Of a stretch of 64,000 nucleotides of DNA, positions 48,930 to 56,928 are shown in pieces. The notes below the pieces were generated by a model, which had not been told where the DNA came from, searched no databases, and saw only the letters and a list, made by a program, of their open reading frames with translations. The position numbers and the translations under genes are program-made. Position 1 is the stretch's first letter, and each line of letters starts with the position of its first letter. Origin of the DNA: Ensifer sp. BR816 (GTDB taxonomy: Bacteria; Pseudomonadota; Alphaproteobacteria; Rhizobiales; Rhizobiaceae). The stretch is taken from NCBI RefSeq assembly GCF_000378985.1, contig NZ_KB905370.1, forward strand, positions 3,927,342 through 3,991,341, in the 5' to 3' direction.

Positions 48930-49724
48930 ATGCATATCGGCAAACCTCACGAGGCGACCACCCGCATTTGCCAGGCAAGTGCGGAGACCGTCGAGGTGCG
49001 CGGTCGCGATCTCTGCCGCGACCTCATGGGACGGCTGAGCTTTACCGAATATTTCTGCCTGCTGCTGACCGGTCGCGAACCCACGGACAACCAGCGTTGC
49101 TTTCTCGACCTGCTTCTCATTGCAATCGCCGAGCACGGCATGATGCCGACGGTACAGGCAGCGCGCATGACGCTCGCTGCCGATCCGGATTCGCTGCAGG
49201 GCGCCTTGGCGGCGGGTCTTCTCGGCTGCGGCCCTGTGCTGGTCGGAACATCGGAGCGATGCGGCAAGCTTCTCGTGGAGGCGCAGTCCCGTTTAGCGGC
49301 TGGCGACGACGCGAAGGTCGTGGCCTTGCAGATGCTGCAGGACATCCGCAAGACCGGCGGAAAGCTGCCGGGCTTCGGCCACCCGGTGCATCGCCCGACC
49401 GATCCGCGCGCCGAACGGATTCTCGAACTCGCCGACGCCCGCGGCGTCAGCGGACCTCACATAGCCATGGCGCGAAATTTCCGCGCCGCGGCGGCCGAGG
49501 TTTGGGGAAAGCCCCTGGTGATGAACGTTTCGATGCCGATCGCCGCCGTGCTTCTGGATCTCGACTTTCCCGTTGCGACGATCAAGGCGGTGCCGTTGCT
49601 GGCCCGCACCGGCGGCCTGCTCGCCCACCTGGCGGAGGAGCAGCAAAACCCGATTGGTTTCACCATGGCCGCGCATGCGGAAGCGGCGGTCACCTACAAG
49701 AACACCGACGAGGGCGGCGGCTGA
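48930..49724 (+). CDS. citrate-synthase-like protein (citryl-CoA lyase type)
   Basis: A 264-residue protein, shorter than citrate synthase (about 430), that keeps the core: RLSFTEYFCLLLTGREP, KLPGFGHPVHRPTDPRA (the active-site His/Asp-bearing GFGHxV...DPRA motif) and a NPIGFTMAAHAEAA tail. Short members like this are annotated citryl-CoA lyase and cleave or form a C-C bond on a CoA thioester. It begins a four-gene rightward run. Substrate unknown. Confidence 0.78.
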   Translation: MHIGKPHEATTRICQASAETVEVRGRDLCRDLMGRLSFTEYFCLLLTGREPTDNQRCFLDLLLIAIAEHGMMPTVQAARMTLAADPDSLQGALAAGLLGCGPVLVGTSERCGKLLVEAQSRLAAGDDAKVVALQMLQDIRKTGGKLPGFGHPVHRPTDPRAERILELADARGVSGPHIAMARNFRAAAAEVWGKPLVMNVSMPIAAVLLDLDFPVATIKAVPLLARTGGLLAHLAEEQQNPIGFTMAAHAEAAVTYKNTDEGGG

Positions 49725-49726
49725 TC

Positions 49727-51043
49727 ATGCTCGAGCCCGATGTCGAAACGCTGCCTTGGCGCGACCAGATCCGGTCGGACGACGCGCTCTACCGCAAACA
49801 GCTCACCTACCTCGTGACGCGTTCGCGCTTTTATCAAGGCAAGCTCCGGGACGCCGGTTTCGAAACGGCCGAAAGCGTCGGCGGACTCGATGCGATCGCC
49901 GGTCTTCCCCTGACCGAGAAAGGCGAGATCCGGGCGAGTTGCAGCGAAGCGGAGCCGATGGGCACGCATGTCGCCGCACCTATGGACCAGATCGTCCGCA
50001 TCTACTCGACCAGCGGCACGACCGGAACACCGAGCTATATTCCGCTGACGGCGCAGGATCTCGAAAATTGGGTGACGACGTCTGCGCGCAGCTATTCCGC
50101 CTCGGGGATCAAGCAAGGCGAGACGATCGTTTCGACCTATAACGCTGGGCCCTTCGCTGCCGGCGCAGCACTCGGCGCCTTCGATCGGCTGGGCATGTGC
50201 CACATCCCGGTCGGCACCGGAAACACCGAACGCCTGATGACCGCCTTCCGGCTGTTGAAGCCATCGGCAGCGGTGATGACGCCCTCCTACGCGGCCTATC
50301 TTGGCGAATGGGCCGCCGATCGCGGCTTCGACCTCCAGGGCTCGAGCGTCCAGCGGCTGCTTGTCGCCGGCGAGCCGGGCGGCGGCGAACCGAAATTCAG
50401 GGCGCGCCTTGAAGAGGCATGGGGCGCAAAAGTAACGGAGGCCATGGGCATCGGTGATATCGGCGTGTCACTGTGGGGCGAATGCGAGGAGCAATGCGGC
50501 ATGCATCTCGGCGCCCGCGGCTTCGTCCATGCCGAGCTGATCGATCCCGACACGGCAGCGCCGATCGCGCTAGAGGATGGCGCGAAAGGCGAGCTGGTGC
50601 TCACCCATCTTCGCCATCAGGCCGCGCCGATGCTGAGGTTCCGCACGCGTGACCATGTCGAGATGTGGACGTCGCCCTGCCGATGCGGGCGGACGGCGCC
50701 GCGGCTGCGCTGCATTGGCCGGACGGACGACCTGTTGATCATCCGAGGCGTGAATGTCTTTCCCTCGGCGATCCGCGACGTGGTGAATGCATTTGCGCCG
50801 GCCGTCAGCGGCATGATCCTGATAAGGCCAGTCGCGGCCGGCGCCCGACAGGAGCCGCCCTTGCCGGTCTCGGTGGAACTCGCCAGGGACAGCGAAGGCA
50901 CTCAGGAGCTTGCCGAGAGGATCCAGAAGCGCATTCGCGAGGTGCTCGTCGTGTCCACCCGGATAGAAATCGTGCCCTGGGGGGCGCTCCAGCGCAGCCA
51001 ATACAAGTCGAAACTGGTGCAGCAACAGGCGGATAAAAGTTGA
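49727..51043 (+). CDS. phenylacetate-CoA ligase-like AMP-forming enzyme
   Basis: A 438-residue ANL-family protein starting 2 nt after the previous stop. It has the P-loop IYSTSGTTGTP (near 91-101), MGIGDIGVSLWGE (near 238-250), RCIGRTDDLLIIRGVNVFPSAI (near 327-348) and a small C-terminal lid, as in PaaK. The Cys-rich CRCGRTAPRLRC resembles the Zn-site of PaaK. It should activate a carboxylic acid as its CoA ester; which acid is unknown. Confidence 0.88.
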   Translation: MLEPDVETLPWRDQIRSDDALYRKQLTYLVTRSRFYQGKLRDAGFETAESVGGLDAIAGLPLTEKGEIRASCSEAEPMGTHVAAPMDQIVRIYSTSGTTGTPSYIPLTAQDLENWVTTSARSYSASGIKQGETIVSTYNAGPFAAGAALGAFDRLGMCHIPVGTGNTERLMTAFRLLKPSAAVMTPSYAAYLGEWAADRGFDLQGSSVQRLLVAGEPGGGEPKFRARLEEAWGAKVTEAMGIGDIGVSLWGECEEQCGMHLGARGFVHAELIDPDTAAPIALEDGAKGELVLTHLRHQAAPMLRFRTRDHVEMWTSPCRCGRTAPRLRCIGRTDDLLIIRGVNVFPSAIRDVVNAFAPAVSGMILIRPVAAGARQEPPLPVSVELARDSEGTQELAERIQKRIREVLVVSTRIEIVPWGALQRSQYKSKLVQQQADKS

Positions 51044-51085
51044 AGAGCAGTTTTCCGCCGACTGATTGAAAATGGGAGGCCGGCA

Positions 51086-51676
51086 ATGCGGAAGCTTCAA
51101 TCGCAGGGGGTCCATCACATTACGCTTGTCGGCGCCGACCGGCAGACATCGATCGACTTCTGGGAGGGCATTCTCGGCATGCCCTTCATCTTCGAGCAGC
51201 CGAACCTCGACCGGGCGTCGGAAAGCCACCTCTATTTCGACCCGGGCGACGGGCGGCTGATCACTGTCTTCACCGACGAAACCCGCAAGCCTGATCCGAA
51301 GCGCACCTCGACGGATATCGGCTGCGTCCACCACATCGCCTTCGCTGTGTCGCGCGCGACGTTCCAGCAGGCGGTCGAGCGCCTCAATGAGCGCAACATC
51401 CGGCACAGTGGCGTCAAGGATCGCGGCTTCATGGATTCGATCTATTTCGAAGACCCGCTCGGGCTGCTGGTCGAGCTTGCCTCCTACCGCTTCGAGCCGC
51501 CGACCGGCCACACCCATGCCGACGTGCTGATGGAGGCGCACAACATCAGGCTTGCGCGCGGCGACTACGCCATCGCCGAAGTGCATCTCGCCGATGCGAT
51601 CGAGGCGTTGGTCGAAGGGGCGCGGCCGACGCTGTCGGCGGACCGCGCGCCGAAAGACCCATACGGATCATCATGA
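51086..51676 (+). CDS. VOC-superfamily protein, dioxygenase/glyoxalase-like
   Basis: The 196-residue protein has two VOC modules in the first 135 residues with metal-site-like residues: GVHHITL (near 8-14), CVHHIAFAV (near 80-88) and GLLVELASY (near 129-137), the H-H-E pattern of ring-cleaving VOC dioxygenases such as PcpA-type. Residues 140-196 form a separate tail. It sits 42 nt after the ligase gene. Metal use and reaction are inferred. Confidence 0.8.
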   Translation: MRKLQSQGVHHITLVGADRQTSIDFWEGILGMPFIFEQPNLDRASESHLYFDPGDGRLITVFTDETRKPDPKRTSTDIGCVHHIAFAVSRATFQQAVERLNERNIRHSGVKDRGFMDSIYFEDPLGLLVELASYRFEPPTGHTHADVLMEAHNIRLARGDYAIAEVHLADAIEALVEGARPTLSADRAPKDPYGSS

Positions 51677-51724
51677 CCGCAGCAGTGACTGACGCAATCT
51701 AGCGAAGCAAAGGGAGGAAGCCAG

Positions 51725-52411
51725 ATGGGAACGATAAAGCTCAACGTGATCAAGCCCAGCGTCAACAACATGACGGTGCGCGTGTTTCTGAGGGCGGCAA
51801 AACTCGATTTTGCCGAGCATGACGTCTACGGGCAGACGCGCTCCGCCGAATATCTGGCGCGGGCGCCGTCGCACCTGACGCCGATGATCGAAACGGCGGA
51901 CCTGCCCAAGGGCGCGCTCTGGGAAAGCTGCGCGATCATGCAATACCTGTGCAACAAACACGGGCTCGACCAGTTCTATCCGAAGGACCCCGAAGCGCGC
52001 GCGATGATCGATAGCGCCATGTTCTACCTGATCGGCACCTTCTATCCCTATCTCGCCCGCGCCACCTACCCGGCTCTCAACTTCCCGCAATATCCGGGCG
52101 AAGTCGGCTTCAGCGACGCGGATGCCGAAACCAAGGAACGGGCACGCGGGGCCGCAGCGGAGGCGCTCGCCGAACCGCTCGAGGTCTTCCGCGCCTTCTA
52201 TATGGGCGACAGGCCGTTCATCGGCGGCGACAGGCCATCGATCGCGGATATCAGGCTTGCCTCGACGCTCGAGTTCCTGGCGGCGATCGATTACGCCTTG
52301 CCCGAGTGGGCCAAGACCTATGTCGCGGAAATGGAGAAGTCGCTCGGCGACGCCTATAGCGAGCCGGCCGCCGATGTCCGCGGCTATATAGATTACGTGA
52401 AGTCGTTGTAG
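51725..52411 (+). CDS. glutathione S-transferase family protein
   Basis: A 228-residue GST: thioredoxin-like N-domain with PSVNNMTVRVFLRAAKLDF, a cis-Pro region SHLTPMIE, and ESCAIMQYL with the GSH gamma-Glu-binding Glu-Ser; then a helical C-domain. With a ligase and VOC protein upstream it may isomerise or dehalogenate a pathway intermediate. It is convergent with the next gene, gap 12 nt. Confidence 0.85.
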   Translation: MGTIKLNVIKPSVNNMTVRVFLRAAKLDFAEHDVYGQTRSAEYLARAPSHLTPMIETADLPKGALWESCAIMQYLCNKHGLDQFYPKDPEARAMIDSAMFYLIGTFYPYLARATYPALNFPQYPGEVGFSDADAETKERARGAAAEALAEPLEVFRAFYMGDRPFIGGDRPSIADIRLASTLEFLAAIDYALPEWAKTYVAEMEKSLGDAYSEPAADVRGYIDYVKSL

Positions 52412-52423
52412 GGGGAACGCGCG

Positions 52424-53041
52424 TCACCAGACGATCAGGATGATGCCGGTCGCACCGAGCGCCAGGATCCAGAGCCGATCGAAATTGATCCACGCGGAGC
52501 GCAGGCCAGCAAGCCCGAGCCAGCTAAAGACGGCGAGCGCGATTGCCGCGATCACTGCGAGCATGGCACCTGTATGGACGGCAACGGCCGCAAGCGAGAT
52601 TGGCAGCGAGCCGGCCATTCCGCCTTGATCGGCGAGGCAAAGGCTCAAGACCGAGGGCACCAGCATCAGTCCCGCGCCGTGGCTCGTCGCCATCAGGAAG
52701 GACCAACCCGCAAGTGCGGCCATGCCGGCGCGCATGCCGACCCTGACGCGGTGGCGGTGTCCGTAGATCGCAAGATAGGCGGCGAAAGCCAGAATGAAGG
52801 CGGCGGCGACAAGTTGCAGGCCGCGCAAGTCCATGACCGCCTCGAAGGCCACTACCACGGCCAGCACGGTCGCGATGGAAACGGCATGACCGAGCGCGAT
52901 CGGCACGAGGGACAGCCAGACGGTACGGGCGCTTTGTCGATGCAGCCCGAGCGCTACGGCGAAAAGCCAGCCCATCGCCGGGTTGGCACCGTGAAAGGCG
53001 CCGAGACCGGCGAGCGAGAGCCACGGCCACAGGTTCGTCAT
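52424..53041 (-). CDS. polytopic membrane protein with HGANPAMGW motif, unknown function
   Basis: From ATG 53041, 205 residues with six predicted helices. Conserved-looking polar spots within helices are FHGANPAMGWLF (near 15-26), LGHAVSIA (near 49-56) and TSHGAGLMLVP (near 123-133). Intramembrane His residues recall RcnA/NicO- or UreH-like metal exporters, but the HAxxPDH motif is absent, so I do not assign it. It is downstream of the SBP56 gene on the same strand. Confidence 0.72.
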   Translation of the reverse strand: MTNLWPWLSLAGLGAFHGANPAMGWLFAVALGLHRQSARTVWLSLVPIALGHAVSIATVLAVVVAFEAVMDLRGLQLVAAAFILAFAAYLAIYGHRHRVRVGMRAGMAALAGWSFLMATSHGAGLMLVPSVLSLCLADQGGMAGSLPISLAAVAVHTGAMLAVIAAIALAVFSWLGLAGLRSAWINFDRLWILALGATGIILIVW

Positions 53042-53105
53042 TTGCCAGACCGCACAGCGCCACACTCCCTGAAGTTCATACTCGGCCTCTGAACAGTCGC
53101 GACGG

Positions 53106-53167
53106 CCCCTCACCCTGGCCCTCTCCCCGCCTGGGGGGAGAAGGCGGCCGGCAGGCCGGATGAGGGG
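53106..53167. repeat. single palindromic element (62 bp)
   Basis: CCCCTCACCCTGGCC...GGCCGGATGAGGGG, a related but unpaired palindrome with an inner CTCCCC/GGGGAG hairpin, between the SBP56 gene and the membrane protein gene. Confidence 0.7.
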
Positions 53168-53198
53168 CGCCGCCTGCCTCGCATCGCCCGCCGTCTCC

Positions 53199-54593
53199 TC
53201 AAGGATAGCAGTAGGAATCCGAAGAGCAGTCGCCGCCCTCAAGCCTAACCTGATGCGGGAGATGACCCTTCGGCCAGTCGACGAAAAACGTCTCGTCGAA
53301 GGCAATGCCGCCATTGTCGCCCACGTCGAGCTTCACCATCCAGCCGTCGATGCCGTCCGGATAGAATTGCGGATCGATGGCGCCGTAGAGCGAGTTGGTG
53401 AAATAGACGCGCTTGCCGTCGCGGCTGATTTCCACCATCTGCGGTCCGCCGTTCAAGCGCCCATTCGATGCCTTCGGATGGGTCGCGCGTGCGACGATGC
53501 CGCCGATCCGCACCCGTCCTGTCTCCTTCGGCGCGAGCGGATCGGAAACGTCGTACTGGATCATGTCGCCGGTGCCCCAGCAGGAGACATAGAGGAAGCG
53601 ATCGTCCATCGAGAGATCGATGTCGGTCACCAATGGTGCGACCGCATTGAAGCCCTTGAGCACCGGTGGCAGGAGGTCGGGATCGGCTGGCTCCGCCGGG
53701 ATTTCGATCACTTTCTTCACCGCCCACCGGTTGTCTTCGCGATACCAGGTCCATATCGATGCGGAGAGATTCTTGAGGCTGATGACGCAGCCGACAAAGC
53801 CATAGGCCTTGGTCGGATCATGGGCCGGGCGCAATTCGAAGACGAGTTGGTGCTCTTCGCCGAAATCGATCTCCTGCAGATGCTTGCGCGTATGCAGGTC
53901 CCAGAAATGCAGCCTGCGGCCATATTGCGAGCCGAGCAGCACTTCCGGAACGAGCCCGTTCTCGAAGGTGTCGGGGGTCCCCCATTCGCTGGTGATCATC
54001 GTGTCGTGGCCGAGATGCCACCAGAAGTCATAGGCCAGCTTCTGCGGCCCGCGATCCATCTCCCACTGGCCGAGCACGTCGAAACTATCGTGGTCGAGCA
54101 GGAAGATGCCGCCCGGCGCCTTGCCGTCACGGTCGGCCAGAGCATTGACATAGATGCCTTCCGGCCCGCAATGGATCGTGTGCAGCCGCGAATAGTTGGC
54201 CCGTTCGGCGACTTCCTCGGGCTCGATGACGCGGACGATCTCGGGCTTCCGCGGATCGGGTTTCGTGTCGATGATATGCAGCCGCGATGACCTCAAGCCC
54301 GGAACGACCAGATACCGGCGCTCGACATGTGGATGCGGCGCATTCGGACACAGGCAGGAGGAGCAGGCATTCCAGCCGAAATGGTGAAGCTCGTCGCCGA
54401 CATTCGGCATGTCCACCTGCCCGACGATCTGAGAATAGCTCGACGACGCCGGATCGACGTCGACGACGGCGATTGCGTCCGGCCGCTGCCGGTCCGGGTC
54501 GAAGGCCGCCACATAGGCAAGCGTCTCTTTCGGCGCCTTTGCCGCCATGCGCGGGGATGGATAGAAGGAAGGATCGGGTCGCCACGTCGCCAT
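53199..54593 (-). CDS. selenium-binding protein SBP56 / methanethiol oxidase family
   Basis: A 464-residue beta-propeller protein with family landmarks NVGDELHHFGWNACSSCLC (near 64-82), RLHTIHCGPEGIYVN, WEMDRGPQKLAYDFWWHLGHDTMITSEWG, and the C-terminal GGDCSSD shared with human SELENBP1. Members with copper oxidise methanethiol to formaldehyde, hydrogen sulfide and peroxide. No signal peptide is visible, unlike the periplasmic bacterial MtoX I recall. Catalytic activity is inferred from family. Confidence 0.9.
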   Translation of the reverse strand: MATWRPDPSFYPSPRMAAKAPKETLAYVAAFDPDRQRPDAIAVVDVDPASSSYSQIVGQVDMPNVGDELHHFGWNACSSCLCPNAPHPHVERRYLVVPGLRSSRLHIIDTKPDPRKPEIVRVIEPEEVAERANYSRLHTIHCGPEGIYVNALADRDGKAPGGIFLLDHDSFDVLGQWEMDRGPQKLAYDFWWHLGHDTMITSEWGTPDTFENGLVPEVLLGSQYGRRLHFWDLHTRKHLQEIDFGEEHQLVFELRPAHDPTKAYGFVGCVISLKNLSASIWTWYREDNRWAVKKVIEIPAEPADPDLLPPVLKGFNAVAPLVTDIDLSMDDRFLYVSCWGTGDMIQYDVSDPLAPKETGRVRIGGIVARATHPKASNGRLNGGPQMVEISRDGKRVYFTNSLYGAIDPQFYPDGIDGWMVKLDVGDNGGIAFDETFFVDWPKGHLPHQVRLEGGDCSSDSYCYP

Positions 54594-54722
54594 TTCGTTT
54601 CTCCCCCAGGGAAGACAATGCGTGGATCCAGATGCAAGCGTTAATGGATGCGGCAGAAAGGCGTCGGAAATGCGGCGTCTTTGCCTTATTTAAGGGAACG
54701 GCGGCCAAGGTAACGGAGACAG

Positions 54723-55022
54723 ATGGGCGAATTCGAATTCGACGCGGAGCTCTGGCTCTATCCGGGCAAGGGCGGCTGGCATTTCGTCACGCTGCCGGCA
54801 CATGTTGCCGAGCAAATCAAGTTCCTGGCTGCGCCGAGAGCGCGCGGCTGGCGCAGTGAGGCTGTTAAAGTGCGGACGGGAGAGACGGAGTGGATGACGT
54901 CGATCTTCCCGGACAAGGCCGCGGGTTCATTTCTCCTGCCGGTGAAGTCAGAGGTTCGGCAAAAAGAGAATTTGGCCGCCGGCCAGACGATCCGGGTCAA
55001 GCTGTCGCTGGACGGCGGCTAA
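54723..55022 (+). CDS. DUF1905 domain protein
   Basis: A 99-residue protein with a DUF1905 pattern: ELWLYPGKGGWHFVTLPA at the start and KVRTGETEWMTSIFPDK in the middle, ending in a VKLSLDG strand. Function of the domain is unknown. The last 4 nt overlap the convergent phnF gene. Confidence 0.85.
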   Translation: MGEFEFDAELWLYPGKGGWHFVTLPAHVAEQIKFLAAPRARGWRSEAVKVRTGETEWMTSIFPDKAAGSFLLPVKSEVRQKENLAAGQTIRVKLSLDGG

Positions 55023-55756
55023 GTTTCTATCCGAAGCTTCATCCGGTCGGCGGCAAAGCGCGTCCGCGCATATTCGACCGGCCGGCCATCGAGATCGGCG
55101 TTGACAGAGCGAGCCTCAAGCACGATCGCCCCGGGTGAAAGCTGGAGCAGTGCCAGTTCCTCCGCATCGGCATGTCGCGCGACGATCTCCGTCGAGGCGC
55201 GAATATAGTCGTTCAGGCCCTGCGCGGCGAAGGCCTTGGTGACGGAACCAAGACGCCCATACTCCTCGGCCATCCGCGGAAAACGATCCGCAGGAAAATA
55301 ACTGACCGACACCGAGAGCGGCCGGCCGTCGCCGCTGCTGACGGTGTTGAGCTCGATAAGCGCCGCGCCGGCGGAAAGGCCAAGCGCCGCGGCAATCTCG
55401 CCGCTCGCCGGCACTCGACCGTGAGCGAGGAGCCGCGTGCCGATTTCCTTGACCTGCCGGCCAAGCCCTTGAGAAAAGCGGGTGCGGCGAGAGATCGGAT
55501 AGGTGACCCGCTCCTTGCGTTCGATCAGCGTGCCGCGCCCCTGCACGGCGCGCACCAGCCCTTCGTCGGCAAGCGCCGCGAGCGCGCTGCGCACCGTATG
55601 GCGGTTGACGCCGAACTCCTGTGCCAGCGCCGTCTCCGGCGGCACCATGCCGGTCGCGTCGTAATCGCCATTGCTGATTGCCAGCCGTATGCGGTCGGCG
55701 ATCTGCCGCCAGAGCGCCACGCCGGTCTGCCGCTCCACCATCTTTCTCACTGCCAT
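55019..55756 (-). CDS. phnF: phosphonate-locus GntR regulator (HutC/UTRA type)
   Basis: About 245 residues from ATG 55756 (a GTG 15 nt upstream is possible): winged helix with WRQIADRIRLAISNGDYDATGMVPPETALAQEFGVNRHTVR, and a C-terminal UTRA ligand domain. It is divergent from the phn operon and should repress it. The palindrome at 55818-55835 fits HutC-type operator form. Confidence 0.9.
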   Translation of the reverse strand: MAVRKMVERQTGVALWRQIADRIRLAISNGDYDATGMVPPETALAQEFGVNRHTVRSALAALADEGLVRAVQGRGTLIERKERVTYPISRRTRFSQGLGRQVKEIGTRLLAHGRVPASGEIAAALGLSAGAALIELNTVSSGDGRPLSVSVSYFPADRFPRMAEEYGRLGSVTKAFAAQGLNDYIRASTEIVARHADAEELALLQLSPGAIVLEARSVNADLDGRPVEYARTRFAADRMKLRIET

Positions 55757-55764
55757 TTTTGCCA

Positions 55765-55783
55765 CCGTCACAAGCCTGTCATA
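55765..55783 (+). promoter_or_regulatory. Pho box upstream of phnG
   Basis: GTCAC (55767-55771) and TGTCAT (55777-55782) stand exactly 11 bp apart in an AT-flanked context, matching the tandem CTGTCAT-N4-CTGTCAT form of PhoB sites in S. meliloti. It would activate phnG on phosphate limitation. Confidence 0.7.
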
Positions 55784-55817
55784 TCCGACCGCTAGGGAAT
55801 GGTATAAGATGTATAGT

Positions 55818-55835
55818 TGTCTAGATCAATAGACA
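55818..55835. promoter_or_regulatory. TGTCTA-GATCAA-TAGACA palindrome, candidate PhnF operator
   Basis: A perfect 18-bp palindrome with 6-nt arms, 14 nt before phnG. The GT-N-TA/TA-N-AC form is that of HutC-subfamily GntR operators. A weaker GTATA half-site lies at 55811. Confidence 0.65.
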
Positions 55836-55849
55836 TTTAGGTGAAGCGA

Positions 55850-56317
55850 ATGGATGCGAAACAGAGACTTGAAGCCCCACCGGCGATCGATCGCAAGGAA
55901 GGCATGCGACTTCTGGCGCGCGCCACGCTCGCGGAGCTTGCCGCCGCCTGGGAGGCGATTGCCGACAAGCCGGACGTGGCGCCGGTCCGCGGTCCGGAGA
56001 CGGGACTCGTCATGGTGCGCGGCCGCATCGGCGGCGGCGGCGATCCCTTCAATCTCGGCGAGGCGACAGTGTCGCGTGCCACCGTCCGGCTCTCGACCGG
56101 CGAGGTGGGTCACGGGCAGATGCTCGGCACCGACAAGGAGCGCGCACGCTACGCGGCGGTCTTCGACGCCCTCTTCCAGAACGCTGCGCACCGTCCGGCG
56201 ATCGAAGCGCTGCACCGGCTGATCGCCGCCCGCCTCGAGGCTGAGGACCGACAGAAGGCCGAGGAGACGGCGGCGACCCGCGTCGATTTCTTCACCATGG
56301 TCCGGGGAGAGGATTGA
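55850..56317 (+). CDS. phnG: C-P lyase subunit PhnG
   Basis: 155 residues from ATG 55850, with RIGGGGDPFNLGEATVSRATVRL (near 57-79) and VGHGQMLGTDKERAR, characteristic of PhnG. It is part of the PhnGHIJ core that moves phosphonate onto ribose 5-triphosphate. Stop overlaps phnH start. Confidence 0.93.
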   Translation: MDAKQRLEAPPAIDRKEGMRLLARATLAELAAAWEAIADKPDVAPVRGPETGLVMVRGRIGGGGDPFNLGEATVSRATVRLSTGEVGHGQMLGTDKERARYAAVFDALFQNAAHRPAIEALHRLIAARLEAEDRQKAEETAATRVDFFTMVRGED

Positions 56318-56925
56318 TGAGCGCGCAAACGCAAATCTACGCCGGCGCCTTCGCCGACCCGGTCTTCGCGGCGCAATCCGTGTTCCGCACGTTGATGGAC
56401 TGCTTCGCTCGGCCGGGCACGATCGGCCGCCTTTCGGCTTCGGCTTCACCGCCCTCGCCGCTTGGCAACGCCAGCGGCGCGGTGGCGCTGACGCTCTGCG
56501 ACCACGACACCCCGGTCTGGCTCTCGCCGGCGCTCGCCAAGTCCGCCGTGCCGCAATGGATCGCCTTCCACACGGGCGCATGCGTGACAGAAGCCAAGGA
56601 CGAGGCGCGTTTCGCCTTCGTTGAGAAGGGGGCCGCGGTGCCGGGCTTCGATCAGTTCGCCCTCGGCACCCAGGAATATCCCGACCGCTCGACGACGCTG
56701 GTCGTCGAGGTCGAGGGACTGACCGGCGGTCAGCCGCTTGTCGCCCGCGGGCCGGGCATCAAGACGGAGACCGTTGTCGCCCCGATCGGCCTGCCGGACG
56801 TCTTTCTCGACTTCTGGGTGGCCAACCGGGCGGTCTTTCCGCGCGGCATCGACCTGGTGCTGACGGCGGGCGACGCGGTTCTCTGCCTGCCGCGCACGAC
56901 GAAGCTCTCGGCGAAGGAGTTCTGA
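56317..56925 (+). CDS. phnH: C-P lyase subunit PhnH
   Basis: A 202-residue protein starting on the last base of phnG's stop. It has YAGAFADPVFAAQSVFRTLMDCFARPGTIG at the start, and ends in FPRGIDLVLTAGDAVLCLPRTTKL, typical of PhnH, a structural member of the core complex. Confidence 0.92.
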   Translation: MSAQTQIYAGAFADPVFAAQSVFRTLMDCFARPGTIGRLSASASPPSPLGNASGAVALTLCDHDTPVWLSPALAKSAVPQWIAFHTGACVTEAKDEARFAFVEKGAAVPGFDQFALGTQEYPDRSTTLVVEVEGLTGGQPLVARGPGIKTETVVAPIGLPDVFLDFWVANRAVFPRGIDLVLTAGDAVLCLPRTTKLSAKEF

Positions 56926-56928
56926 TCC

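Noticed and set aside
48968..49726. N-terminal extension of the CoA ligase to 691 residues
   Set aside because: It would overlap the citrate-synthase-like gene in another phase. The ATG at 49727 fits the family length.
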